A stretch of DNA of 64,000 nt, from NCBI RefSeq assembly GCF_001662875.1, contig NZ_JPVZ01000012.1:54451-118450 (forward strand), in the 5' to 3' direction. A model generated the notes under the pieces. The model saw nothing but the letters and a program-made list of their open reading frames with translations. It ran no database searches and was not told the DNA's origin. This document shows, piece after piece, positions 1 through 8,983 of the stretch. Origin of the DNA: Thalassospira tepidiphila MCCC 1A03514. GTDB taxonomy: Bacteria; Pseudomonadota; Alphaproteobacteria; Rhodospirillales; Thalassospiraceae. The translations under genes and the position numbers were made by a program. Numbering within the stretch: the stretch's first letter is position 1; every line of letters starts with the position of its first letter.

Positions 1-88
1 CGATGAAATCCCCGCATCTTCGGATAGCTCGATCACGGCCGACAGCCCAAAAGACACCGATCAGACTGACAGGAATGCGCCTGCATGA
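1..88 (+). CDS. fliO: C-terminal end of probable FliO (partial)
   Basis: An open frame enters from the left edge and ends at a TGA that overlaps the fliP start in an ATGA junction. The visible tail is short, acidic and serine/proline-rich (for example DEIPASSDSSITADSPKD) with no recognisable domain. FliO, a membrane protein that assists FliP assembly in the flagellar export gate, is usually encoded directly before fliP, so the assignment rests on position and translational coupling only. Most of the gene lies outside the window. Confidence 0.5.
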   Translation, partial: DEIPASSDSSITADSPKDTDQTDRNAPA

Positions 89-909
89 ACCGTGACATCC
101 CATCACCATCGGCACGCACCCAGGATGTGAAACCGGCCAAAACTGGTTGGCGCGCGCCGCGCTGGTTAACGCTTTGCGCAATCTGGTCGCTGATCCCGCT
201 GATCGCCATCATGGCAGGCGGCGATACCGTTCAGGCACAATCATTCAACTTTGATCTTGGCGACGGCCCCGGGGTGACATCATCGGGACGTCTGATCCAG
301 TTGATCGGCCTGATCACGGTTCTGTCCATCGCGCCGGCCATCCTGATGATGGTGACGTCCTTTACCCGTATTATCGTGGTTCTCAGCCTGCTTCGAACCG
401 CCCTTGGCATTCAGCAATCGCCGCCAAACCAGGTTCTGATCAGTCTGGCGATGTTCCTGACCCTGTTTATCATGATGCCGACATTGGAACGGGTCTGGGA
501 AGAGGGGCTGGAGCCGATGATCAATGGCAACATTGATGAATTCGAAGGGTTCGAACGGTCCGTCAAACCGGTTCATGATTTCATGATGACCCAGGTCCGC
601 GAGCGTGATCTTCAGCTGTTCGTCAATCTGGCGGGGATCGAGGAAATCACATCCCCTGATGACATCCCGCTGCGCTCGCTGATCCCGGCCTTCATGATCA
701 GTGAATTGCGCCGTGCGTTCGAAATCGGCTTTTTGCTGTTTATTCCGTTTCTGATCATCGACATGGTTGTCGCCAGTATCCTGATGTCGATGGGTATGAT
801 GATGCTGCCGCCGGTCATCATTTCCCTGCCGTTCAAACTGATCTTCTTTGTGATGGTTGATGGCTGGTACCTGATTGCCGGATCACTGGTCGAGAGTTTC
901 GGCGGTTAG
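85..909 (+). CDS. fliP: Flagellar export gate protein FliP
   Basis: FliP is a core inner-membrane subunit of the flagellar type III export gate. The 274-residue product has a cytoplasmic extension of about 25 residues, then a hydrophobic signal segment (about 27-51). Next come the typical FliP segment with TSFTRIIVVLSLLRTALG and QSPPNQVLISLAMFLTLF (about 93-130), a periplasmic loop, and the C-terminal hydrophobic pair containing LIPAFMISELRRAFEIGF and LPPVIISLPFKLIFF. The N-terminal extension before the signal is longer than in enterobacterial FliP. Its start overlaps the stop of the preceding frame by 4 bases. Unusually, fliQ, fliR and flhB do not follow; the next gene is a convergent oxidoreductase. 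Confidence 0.97.
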   Translation: MNRDIPSPSARTQDVKPAKTGWRAPRWLTLCAIWSLIPLIAIMAGGDTVQAQSFNFDLGDGPGVTSSGRLIQLIGLITVLSIAPAILMMVTSFTRIIVVLSLLRTALGIQQSPPNQVLISLAMFLTLFIMMPTLERVWEEGLEPMINGNIDEFEGFERSVKPVHDFMMTQVRERDLQLFVNLAGIEEITSPDDIPLRSLIPAFMISELRRAFEIGFLLFIPFLIIDMVVASILMSMGMMMLPPVIISLPFKLIFFVMVDGWYLIAGSLVESFGG

Positions 910-959
910 GCCGACGGGCCAAAAACGTCGCATCCCAGACAACAGAAAAACAGCTTATC

Positions 960-2228
960 TCAGCTTTCGAGATAATCGCGCAGGCGATAATACCAGATCG
1001 CAATCGTCGCATAGGCACGATGCATGTCATGGGCAATCAACGGGCTGATGTCACTGAACCGCAGGGGCAACGGCGTATCGGGTGCCAACAGGTTATCGGC
1101 GATAGCCTTGCCCAGTGACGTCGACAAAGCCACCCCGCGCCCGTTATAGCCAACCGCCATCGTCATATTGTCCACCGGACGATGAATATGCGGCAAATGG
1201 TCATAGGTCATGGCAAGACGGCCCGACCAGCAAAACTCAATCGGAACCGACTTCGTCCAAGGATAATAGGCATGAAGTTCCGAGACGATCCCATTGAATG
1301 CCGCGCGACTGACGGGATCAGCAAAGGATCCCCGCCCCCCGATCATCAGGCGTCCGCCCGGACCGATGCGGAAATAATTGCCAATCCGGCGGCTATCGGA
1401 AACGGGGGTTTTGGTTGGCAGCACTGTCGCAAGCTGCTCTTCACTGAGTGGCGCTGTTGCCACCTGAAAGCTGTTTACCGGGATCAGGCTTTTGCGCAAT
1501 TTCGGAAACAGGTCGCCGGAATAGGCGTTTGTCGCAACCACCAGATGGTCGCTTGTGATGGATGCCGTGCCATCACCAATCTCGGCATGCCATTTCCGGG
1601 AAATGCTTTTAACGCGCTGAACCGGTGCCGGTGCAAATACCTGACACCCTGCCGCCTGCGCTGCACGCGTCAGGCCGCGAATGTATTTCAACGGATGAAG
1701 CTGGCCTGCCCGGTTATCGAGCCAGCCACCGACAAGGCGCTGGCTTCCCGAAAGGGCCTGAATTTCCGCGGTATCGAGCATTTTGACATCCGCCCCGCGC
1801 GTCTGCCATTCGCGCATGCGGTTTTCCAACCAGCCAAGGTGATCGCGCTTGACCGAACCCTGTATCCATCCGCTTGGTGTGGCATCGCAGTCGATGTCAT
1901 GTTCCTTGATCAGGTTGAATGTTGTCTCGGCGGTTTTACCGGCAAACGCGGTTGAGAATTCGCCATAAAGCCGGTCTATCTTGTCCGGGTCGTGTTTAAG
2001 CCCCGGGATCACCTGCCCGCCATTGCGCCCGGACGCACCAAAACCCGGCCGGATGGTATCCACCACAATCACCGACGCACCGCCCTTGGCAAGCTGAAGC
2101 GCGCAGGACATCCCGGTGAAGCCGCCACCGATAACCAAGACATCGCAGGCGTATTCACCTTCGGGCTTTTGCGTTTCGGGGGCGTTATTCGCGGTCGCTT
2201 CCCAGACCGACGTCAGATCATCTTGCAT
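960..2228 (-). CDS. FAD-dependent amine/amino-acid oxidoreductase, PuuB-like
   Basis: A member of the DAO flavoprotein family (about 422 residues), most like gamma-glutamylputrescine oxidoreductases, which oxidise a glutamylated or free amine with FAD. The N-terminal dinucleotide fold has VLVIGGGFTGMSCALQLAKG (about 30-50), and the PuuB-type GASGRNGGQVIPG follows near residue 70. A C-terminal flavin-binding stretch includes GYNGRGVALSTSLGKAIAD. I chose the ATG at 2228 because GAGG lies 5 bases upstream; a GTG five codons earlier (2243) has no ribosome binding site. It is convergent with fliP and has no visible link to motility. The exact substrate cannot be read from the sequence. Confidence 0.85.
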   Translation of the reverse strand: MQDDLTSVWEATANNAPETQKPEGEYACDVLVIGGGFTGMSCALQLAKGGASVIVVDTIRPGFGASGRNGGQVIPGLKHDPDKIDRLYGEFSTAFAGKTAETTFNLIKEHDIDCDATPSGWIQGSVKRDHLGWLENRMREWQTRGADVKMLDTAEIQALSGSQRLVGGWLDNRAGQLHPLKYIRGLTRAAQAAGCQVFAPAPVQRVKSISRKWHAEIGDGTASITSDHLVVATNAYSGDLFPKLRKSLIPVNSFQVATAPLSEEQLATVLPTKTPVSDSRRIGNYFRIGPGGRLMIGGRGSFADPVSRAAFNGIVSELHAYYPWTKSVPIEFCWSGRLAMTYDHLPHIHRPVDNMTMAVGYNGRGVALSTSLGKAIADNLLAPDTPLPLRFSDISPLIAHDMHRAYATIAIWYYRLRDYLES

Positions 2229-2390
2229 GTGGACCTCGGTCACCGGGTGTTGCGGCGGAACTCGGAAATTAATGGGGTTAACGAGCTGATTTTAAAACCA
2301 TAACTCAAATCCAGATGGCATCAATGGATTAGTTCTGATGTATCGGGCGCCGTTGGTAACAACACCTTCCCTCGAACCCGACCGGCAAAT

Positions 2391-2424
2391 AAAAAAGCCG
2401 CCTGCAGCGCAGGACGGCTTTTGG
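2391..2424 (-). terminator. Rho-independent terminator of the Sel1-repeat gene
   Basis: AAAAGCCGCCTGC and GCAGGACGGCTTTT form a GC-rich hairpin with one mismatch. On the minus strand it runs into a T-rich tract (CGGCTTTTTTATT). It sits just past the stop of the Sel1-repeat gene and before the oxidoreductase start, so it should separate these two transcripts. Confidence 0.8.
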
Positions 2425-2467
2425 TCTTCCCTAGACTTGGGCTTTGGCGCCCAACGGATATCCGGTC

Positions 2468-3787
2468 CTAACCTTGGCGGCGGCCGGATTTGAAAACATC
2501 CTGTTCAAGCGGCTTGAGGCCAAAGCTGCCGCGACGCGGGCCTGGATTTTCCGCCACGTATTTTTCGGCCACCTTGCGTTCGTCCTCGCTCATACGGGCG
2601 TGGATTGCCCCCATTTCGCGCTGCGCCTGACTGCCTTCGGACGGTGCCGACATTTTCAGCCAGTAATAGGCCAGAATATTGTCCTGTTCGACGCCGCTAC
2701 CAATCGCATAAAGGCGTCCAAGTGCTGCCTGACCATTTGCCGATCCCTTGCGGGCGGCACGTTCATACCAGGTCGCCGCGCGCACCATATCAACCGGCAC
2801 GCCAAGGCCATGTTCGTACATCACACCGATCAGGTGATAGCCGCCCGGATGGCCAAGCTCGGCCAGATCCATGGCAAGGTCCAGCGCATTGGCGTAATCG
2901 GGTTCGCGATGCGGCACACCGAAAATCTGGATCTGGGTCATCTGATATTTCGCAGATGCATCCCCCTGATTAACTGCATGGCTCAACATTTTCCATCCGC
3001 GGTCAAACAGCTTCAGATCCGATGAATGGCAGAAATACATCGCAAGGTTGGCCTGGGCATAGGCATCGCCTTCGCTCGCGGCGAGTTCGAACCAGCTGAT
3101 GCTTTCGGCGATATTGCGTTCCGCGCCAAGCCCGACACCAAGGGCATAACCAAGGGCCGATGCGGCCTCGACACTGCCGGCACGGGCCGCACGCATGTTA
3201 AACTCGAACGATTTCGACGGATCGCGACGAACCCCGCGGCCTTCAAGATAAAGGTATGCCAGAACGCTGGCAGCAGACGGGTCATTCAGTTCGCTTGCGC
3301 GTTCGAAATAGGAGACAGCCTTTTCGTCGTCCTGCGGCACGCCCCAACCGTTCAGGTAGCAAACACCAAGGTTGTAAAGTGCTGCGACAGAGCCGAACTC
3401 GATCGCCTCTTCAAACCAGTGCGCAGCCGTTTCGGCATTTTCCTGAACGCCAAGCCCCTTGGCATAGAGATAACCAAGGTTGTTTGCCGATACCGGACCA
3501 CCAGCGGCAGCTTCTTCGTTAAACCAGTAGGCTGCTTCGCGGTACCATTGCTGGCCTTCGCCAAGATCCTCGGCAACGCCGAGTCCCTTGCTGCGCATAT
3601 AGCCATAGCAAACAGCCGCAAAAGCACGGCTCTGTCTGTGAATTTGGTCAAGGATGCGGCGGGTCGCGGACTCATCACGCGGCATGCCGTCGCCCAGATA
3701 ATGCTTTTGGGCAAGCGAAAGCTGGGCGAAAATGTCCTTTTCGACATTCGCCTCATCGTAATAGACCATTTTAAGTGCACGATCCAT
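2468..3787 (-). CDS. Sel1-like repeat protein
   Basis: The product is built almost entirely of Sel1-type TPR repeats of about 36 residues. Units include LGYLYAKGLGVQENAETAAH, LGVCYLNGWGVPQDDEKAVS and LAYLYLEGRGVRRDPSKSFE. Such proteins form alpha-solenoid scaffolds for protein-protein contacts; no catalytic domain is seen. No signal peptide or membrane segment is evident, so it is probably cytoplasmic. The start is uncertain: an ATG at 3787 (439 residues) or a TTG at 3814 (448 residues, with GGA 7 bases upstream). It lies downstream of the AMIN/TPR-like motor gene after about 100 bases on the same strand, so it may belong to the motor operon. No function is assigned. Confidence 0.85.
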   Translation of the reverse strand: MDRALKMVYYDEANVEKDIFAQLSLAQKHYLGDGMPRDESATRRILDQIHRQSRAFAAVCYGYMRSKGLGVAEDLGEGQQWYREAAYWFNEEAAAGGPVSANNLGYLYAKGLGVQENAETAAHWFEEAIEFGSVAALYNLGVCYLNGWGVPQDDEKAVSYFERASELNDPSAASVLAYLYLEGRGVRRDPSKSFEFNMRAARAGSVEAASALGYALGVGLGAERNIAESISWFELAASEGDAYAQANLAMYFCHSSDLKLFDRGWKMLSHAVNQGDASAKYQMTQIQIFGVPHREPDYANALDLAMDLAELGHPGGYHLIGVMYEHGLGVPVDMVRAATWYERAARKGSANGQAALGRLYAIGSGVEQDNILAYYWLKMSAPSEGSQAQREMGAIHARMSEDERKVAEKYVAENPGPRRGSFGLKPLEQDVFKSGRRQG

Positions 3788-3886
3788 CACAGCACTACAC
3801 TCTTCACCGCTCAAAAAAATCCAACAGAATCATAGCGCTTACACCCACTTTGGGCGAAAAAGGCGCCACCATATAGTTATTGAACG

Positions 3887-6800
3887 TTAATTTATAGCAC
3901 TAAGCTGCGACTTTTCCAACTGGTCTCGATAGGTTGCAAGGAAACCTTGGAACTCTTCTACTTCGTCGACGCGATCGGCAAGCGTCCGGTAATCGATCAG
4001 GCCTTGGGTCGGCGAAGACGTGATCAGGCTGAACGCCTCGGCATAGGGGCTTTGGGCCATGACTTCGCCATAGCGGCGCTTGAGCATGTTAAGGGTGCGT
4101 TCCTGCCCGGCCATCGCCAGATTGACCGCCCAATTGAGCATGTATCGGCCACGCTCATCAGAGATACCGTTTTCATCGAATGGTTCTTCACCGACCAGAC
4201 GCTGGAACGTCTCGGCGGCGGACATATAGTCGCGGGTATTGCGATAATGGTCGATCCGCAGCAATTCGGCATTGCGCGAATAGTCGCCTTCAAGCGACGC
4301 AATCGCCTCGACACCGCGATCCGTATCAAGCAGGGCACGCGCCCGAAGGTGTCGACGCTGGGTGGCAAGTTCATCGGAAACGCCCGGAACTTCGGTCTCG
4401 TCGATGATGCGGATGGTTTCCTCGGGCTTGCTATCAAGAAGATAAACCAAGGCCAGTCGCGCCCCGACCCGGGCTTTTTCCACCCCGGTCAGACGGAAGT
4501 CGACCTGATGTTCAAGGAGTTCCTCGGCGCGTTCAAACAGTTCGACATCAACCATGCGGTCGGCAAGACGGCGAATAAGTTCGTCGCCCTTGTCACCCGC
4601 CGGCGTCAGTTCTCGGAACTCGTCATACAGCGCAACCGCTTTGATCGCCGAGATATTATTGATTTCCTCGCCGAGATACAGGTTTTCGAAAGTCTTGTGC
4701 ATCATGTCGGTCGCCTCGGTCGCCACCGGCATATTCGGGAAGAAGATCGCGACCTGACGCAGGGTATTAAGCCCTTCGCGGAAATCCTTGTTCTCGATCT
4801 GCAGTTCACCGATCCGTTTGAGCAACGCCATCTCGAACGCATCACCACGCCATGCAAAACGCAGTTTCTGAAGCTGTTCGATCGCATCTTCGACCGTCAG
4901 GCGTTCAAGCCGCATCAGAAGTTCGGTGCGATCAAAGATCGCGTGCGCACGCGCCTTGCGGTTTTCGCCCTCTGCCACCTGATCCCAGGTCGCAACGGCC
5001 TGTTCAAGCTCGCCGGCTTCTTCTTCGAAAATACCCTTGAGGTACTGGATATCCATGATCTTGCTTTCGGAAAGACCCGGGGTCACCAGCATCTTTTCGA
5101 TCATGTCCATGCCCGCTTCGGGGTTGCCGACGATCAAGGCCTGTTCGGTTGCAATCGGCACCAGACGCGACAGCAATTCAGGCGGGTAGTAGTCAAGGAT
5201 ATGAACACTTTCTAGAAGGTCGCGCGCACCTTCGTTCGGACGCCCGCGCGCAGCCAGGGTCACCGCCCGCCAAAGCTGCATCTCGGGGATCTTGCGCAGG
5301 CGTTCATCTTCAAGCAGGCGTTCGGCTTCTTCATATTCCCGGTTCAGGAACTTGACCGCTGCCTTAAGCGCACGGAACTGCAACCGCTGGGCAATCAGCG
5401 GATCATCGTGTTCCATTGCGGAAATCACCGCATCGGCTTCGGGTCCCAATCCGTTGGCCAGATAATACTGCGCCAGATCAAGACGCGCCTTGTTGCGATG
5501 CTCGTCACCGGATTCTGCAATTTTCCGGCGCAGCCCACGGATGGTTTTATTGTATTGATCCAGACCACCGCGCCGCCAATCATCCAACTCGAAAATAAGA
5601 CCTTCGCGGCCATCGCCTGTTTGCGCACGCACGCCGGTTGCCGAGGCCAGCAAGCGCGCACCTTCCGGTGAAATGTTAAGACCATCTTCGGCGGTAACAA
5701 TCACGGCCTGCCCATCATCGCGCCCGGCGACCTGCACGCTGTCATTCATCGGGGCAACGACCACGCCCTGAACGGATGGCAGAACTTCAAATTCCGGATA
5801 GCGCAGCGCAACCTCGATGCCATAGCCGTTCTGGGTTGTCGTGGTTACACGCAAAGTGTCACCGACTTCGGGATCATCAATCGGGATAATCGGCCCGACA
5901 TCCTCAAGTGGTACGATCAGGCGCGCACGGGTCTGTTCGTCCAATTCAATCGACGGACCCAGCTTTTCAACCGGCTGCATGATGCCTTGCTGCATGGTGA
6001 TGCGCCAATCACCCGTTTCACTCCGGCCGGTGTAAAGGCCGATGCCATCGGGGATTGTCATGCGGACAATCGTTGCGTAAGGGCTTTCGATCTGTTCGAC
6101 AACGCCGATGATCTGGGCGGCCTGTTGGCGCACGTTATCAAGATTGAGATTGGCACGTACATCAAACGCCAACCACAAGAACCCGGCGCGCGACCATACC
6201 GCCGCCCCGCCCGGCTGACCGAACGGGAAACCAAGCGTCAGTTCGGTCGCGGTCTGGTCAACAGTGACAACAAGATCGCCGATGCTTTGCCGTTCGATCG
6301 GTGCCTGCCCGTTGGTTCGAACAGTATTACCCGCATTCTGCGCGGCCTGTGCAAGGGCTTCGGGTGAGTTGGGGTCAAGCGCGCCCTCTTCGGGCGTTGG
6401 TGCGGCTGCATCGGCCATATCTGGTGCCGCATCTTCGTTCTGCGCAGTTGCAGACGGGGTTGCAGGCGCAGGCGGCGCTGGGGTTGTCACCCCGGCCTCT
6501 GGTGTGTCTGTCGTCCGGGTTTGTGCGGTGGTGGTTGCCGGGGCACGCTGCACGCCCATGATATCAACCACGACCTTGTTGCCAGACCGGAAATGGCGCA
6601 GTTGTCGTGCCGGGGTCGTTTCGACAACGACATCCAGCGGATTGGTGTCGCCCTGGCGCACACGCACACCTTCGGGCAGGCGTCGTGAAATATCGTTGGC
6701 ATTGATCCGGGCCGGCGCATCAAACGCGATGGTCTGCGCGCCTTGCGCCCCTTCAAGGACGTAATCGGTGCGGTTTGGCCAGTCAAACACCAGCCGATAG

Positions 6801-7357
6801 AAGGTGGGATGGCGTCCAACCCGCACGTCAAGCTCCGCCAGTTCTGCCGGGTTATCGGCAACGGTTTCAACAGGCGTTGTCGGCGCCGGGGTTATTTCGG
6901 GGGTTTGGTCATCCTGTGCGGGACGCGCCGGGGGTGTCGGTACTGCGGGTGCCGGTGCCTGGGGTTTATCAAGGATATCCAGGACGACGTTGCTGCCGAC
7001 GTTAAACGCGCGCACTTCGTAATCATCACTCAGCACAAAGGCGATTGTGCGACCATCGGGATCAAAGAAAGCATCAGAAATATAGCGCGAAACCGGCGTC
7101 AGAACACCGCGCAACGAAGCCACCAATGGCTGATCGAACCGCACGACCAACTGGTCGCCGATGATCTCGGCGGTGTAATTGACCGGCTCGTTCCATTGCA
7201 GAACAATTCGGCCATACCCGTTATGAAGCCCGGAGCGGATGATAACAGGGTCCGCCACCTGGGCTATTGCAGGGCGCATTCCGCTATAAGGCAAAACCAT
7301 TGCCGTGGTGGTCGCAATTGCAACCGCCAGCAGGATGCGCACGGCAAGTTTCGCCAT
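3887..7357 (-). CDS. Large exported protein with AMIN-like domains and TPR-like solenoid
   Basis: This 1156-residue protein begins with a clear signal peptide (RILLAVAIATTTAMVLPYSG, then a likely AIA cleavage site near residue 32). Residues about 35-135 and 175-275 look like two AMIN-type beta domains (NGYGRIVLQWNEPVNYTAEI; then a segment with FYRLVFDWPNRTDYVLEG). They are separated by Pro/Thr/Ala-rich linkers, and a third related beta region lies near 360-460. From about 620 to the end it is helical, with TPR-like repeats (YLANGLGPEADAVISAMEHD). AMIN domains target periplasmic proteins to the cell envelope. It starts 2 bases after the motB stop, so it is co-transcribed with the stator gene. 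A motor-associated periplasmic role comparable to Sinorhizobium MotC is inferred from context; no sequence identity to MotC is claimed. Confidence 0.75.
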   Translation of the reverse strand: MAKLAVRILLAVAIATTTAMVLPYSGMRPAIAQVADPVIIRSGLHNGYGRIVLQWNEPVNYTAEIIGDQLVVRFDQPLVASLRGVLTPVSRYISDAFFDPDGRTIAFVLSDDYEVRAFNVGSNVVLDILDKPQAPAPAVPTPPARPAQDDQTPEITPAPTTPVETVADNPAELAELDVRVGRHPTFYRLVFDWPNRTDYVLEGAQGAQTIAFDAPARINANDISRRLPEGVRVRQGDTNPLDVVVETTPARQLRHFRSGNKVVVDIMGVQRAPATTTAQTRTTDTPEAGVTTPAPPAPATPSATAQNEDAAPDMADAAAPTPEEGALDPNSPEALAQAAQNAGNTVRTNGQAPIERQSIGDLVVTVDQTATELTLGFPFGQPGGAAVWSRAGFLWLAFDVRANLNLDNVRQQAAQIIGVVEQIESPYATIVRMTIPDGIGLYTGRSETGDWRITMQQGIMQPVEKLGPSIELDEQTRARLIVPLEDVGPIIPIDDPEVGDTLRVTTTTQNGYGIEVALRYPEFEVLPSVQGVVVAPMNDSVQVAGRDDGQAVIVTAEDGLNISPEGARLLASATGVRAQTGDGREGLIFELDDWRRGGLDQYNKTIRGLRRKIAESGDEHRNKARLDLAQYYLANGLGPEADAVISAMEHDDPLIAQRLQFRALKAAVKFLNREYEEAERLLEDERLRKIPEMQLWRAVTLAARGRPNEGARDLLESVHILDYYPPELLSRLVPIATEQALIVGNPEAGMDMIEKMLVTPGLSESKIMDIQYLKGIFEEEAGELEQAVATWDQVAEGENRKARAHAIFDRTELLMRLERLTVEDAIEQLQKLRFAWRGDAFEMALLKRIGELQIENKDFREGLNTLRQVAIFFPNMPVATEATDMMHKTFENLYLGEEINNISAIKAVALYDEFRELTPAGDKGDELIRRLADRMVDVELFERAEELLEHQVDFRLTGVEKARVGARLALVYLLDSKPEETIRIIDETEVPGVSDELATQRRHLRARALLDTDRGVEAIASLEGDYSRNAELLRIDHYRNTRDYMSAAETFQRLVGEEPFDENGISDERGRYMLNWAVNLAMAGQERTLNMLKRRYGEVMAQSPYAEAFSLITSSPTQGLIDYRTLADRVDEVEEFQGFLATYRDQLEKSQLSAIN

Positions 7358-7359
7358 AC

Positions 7360-8085
7360 TTACGTGCCTCCGATCCCGCTTCCCCCGTGAGGCTCGATTA
7401 CAATGTCGACCCGGCGCGCCATTGCAAATCGCGCCTCCTCATCCAAGAGTTTGGGAAGCTGGTCGTATCTTGATGCCGCAAATCCGTAAATATTTATGTA
7501 ATCTGTGTAACCGGATTGCTTTAACTCGTTGGCAACAGCCCCGGCACGGGCCAGCGAAAGTTCCCAGTTCGATGCATATTGCCCACGCCCGCTAAGCGGT
7601 CGCGGATCGGTATGCCCCTGAACACCGATACGGTTACCGATATTGCGCAACACCCCGCCAAGCACAAACAAGGCCTGTTGCGCCTTGGGTGTCATATCCG
7701 AACTGCCGGCAACAAACAGAATATCACCCGGCAGGGAAATCACCAGTTTGTCGGCTTCGCGCGACATGCGCGCATCCCCCAGCACCGGGTTGTCATCAAT
7801 CGCGTCGTCAATCACGGCACTGAGATAATCAAGGTTCATTGCCGGTTTGCGATACACACGCGGAATGTTCATGTTCGCCATCGGCTCGTCGGTATCTTCG
7901 ACCGGCGACGGTTTGATAGATTGCGACAAGGCATCAACGACCTCGTCCCAGCGATCGATCTTGACCTTGGACATGGCAAACAGCATGACAAAGAATGTCA
8001 GCAGCAGCGAAATCAGATCCGCCAGACTAAGCATCCAGGGCGGTGGGCCCTTGACCTCTGGCTTGCGTGGTGCGTCTTCGCTCAT
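7360..8085 (-). CDS. motB: MotB-type stator protein with OmpA domain
   Basis: MotB/PomB couples ion flow to rotation and anchors the stator to peptidoglycan. The single N-terminal membrane helix (about 19-40) contains SLADLISLLLTFFVMLFAMS; its Asp corresponds to the ion-carrying Asp of MotB. The ADLxSLL context looks more like PomB than like enterobacterial MotB. The C-terminal half (about 130-235) is an OmpA-like peptidoglycan-binding domain with GVQGHTDPRP and NWELSLARAGAVANELK. The length, 241 residues, is on the short side. It overlaps the upstream MotB-like gene by 4 bases. Its partner motA is about 30 kb away at 38025. Confidence 0.9.
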   Translation of the reverse strand: MSEDAPRKPEVKGPPPWMLSLADLISLLLTFFVMLFAMSKVKIDRWDEVVDALSQSIKPSPVEDTDEPMANMNIPRVYRKPAMNLDYLSAVIDDAIDDNPVLGDARMSREADKLVISLPGDILFVAGSSDMTPKAQQALFVLGGVLRNIGNRIGVQGHTDPRPLSGRGQYASNWELSLARAGAVANELKQSGYTDYINIYGFAASRYDQLPKLLDEEARFAMARRVDIVIEPHGGSGIGGT

Positions 8086-8972
8086 CCGCCACCTCCCGAT
8101 GCTTGTGGCCCAAGCGGGATCGGCTGGGAAATGGATGGCTGCGCGCCACCATTTGCCGGCGGGATCATGAATTGTTGTGGCGCGACAGCACCCGTCTGCC
8201 CGCCCGAACCAACGCCATTTGCGCCAGAATCCGGCGTCGTGGAGGTCGGCGTTGCGGCAGGTGTTTCATTTCCGTTGCCATTGCCGTTACGATTGATCGG
8301 TTCCGGCGCTTCCTTGGGACCGAAATTCCAGAAAAAGCGAAATGTCACGATGAACGGGTCGGCACCCGGGTCAATCCCGACAAAGAAACGGTCTTCGGGT
8401 GCGCCGACATCGGTCAGCTCGCGGGCAAATGATCCGGCCTGGGCGATCTGAAGATTGTTTTCAATCTGGATCGTGCCTTTGTCTTCGATCTGGCTGCCCA
8501 TGACCATTTCCATCTCGTAGGAGGCATACCCATCGTCATCAGCCAGCACTTCGGCAAGCTGGCGCATGAAATCGGCCTGTCTTTCTCGGACCAGGATGGA
8601 ATTGGTATCAAACAGCTGATCGACATGCATGATGACTTCCATCAACTTGCCCGGCTGAATGACTTCAACCCGGACCACTTTGATGGCGGTCTCGAAAAGA
8701 TGCCCCAGCTTGTCCTGGGTTTCCTGTGCTGATACCGTTGGCCCCTCGATGGAGGTTACGGTCTGCAAACTGGTTGTCGGCGGGAGAATGGCCGCAAATG
8801 CCGAGGAAAGGCTTTCCTGCACTTCGCGGGTTTTGACCTCTTCAAAGGTCGAAATGGTATTGAGCAGAATGAAAAAGGCTAGCAGAAGGAGATAGAGCGC
8901 CAGAAACAACGCCACTGCCCCGTTTGTAGGGGGGGAAGGTGGTGTCGGTCCATCGTCCTCTATCTCCGCCAT
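8082..8972 (-). CDS. MotB-like membrane protein lacking the channel Asp
   Basis: This 296-residue protein is arranged like MotB: a short cytoplasmic N-terminus, one membrane helix (about 19-41, NGAVALFLALYLLLLAFFIL) and a periplasmic region. The helix contains no Asp or Glu, so it cannot carry ions as MotB does. Residues about 110-210 resemble a diverged OmpA domain (MHVDQLFDTNSILVRERQAD), but the GHTD motif that marks peptidoglycan binding is missing. The tail is rich in Asn, Gly, Thr and Pro. It lies between cheZ and motB and overlaps motB by 4 bases. An accessory stator role is inferred. Confidence 0.75.
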   Translation of the reverse strand: MAEIEDDGPTPPSPPTNGAVALFLALYLLLLAFFILLNTISTFEEVKTREVQESLSSAFAAILPPTTSLQTVTSIEGPTVSAQETQDKLGHLFETAIKVVRVEVIQPGKLMEVIMHVDQLFDTNSILVRERQADFMRQLAEVLADDDGYASYEMEMVMGSQIEDKGTIQIENNLQIAQAGSFARELTDVGAPEDRFFVGIDPGADPFIVTFRFFWNFGPKEAPEPINRNGNGNGNETPAATPTSTTPDSGANGVGSGGQTGAVAPQQFMIPPANGGAQPSISQPIPLGPQASGGGG

Positions 8973-8983
8973 GATAACGCCAC

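Noticed and set aside
1182..1955. Plus-strand open frame inside the oxidoreductase gene
   Set aside because: Antisense shadow; the minus-strand frame has clear FAD-binding motifs.
3947..5215. Plus-strand open frame of 422 codons inside the AMIN/TPR gene
   Set aside because: The minus-strand gene has a signal peptide, domains and operon context; the plus-strand product has none.
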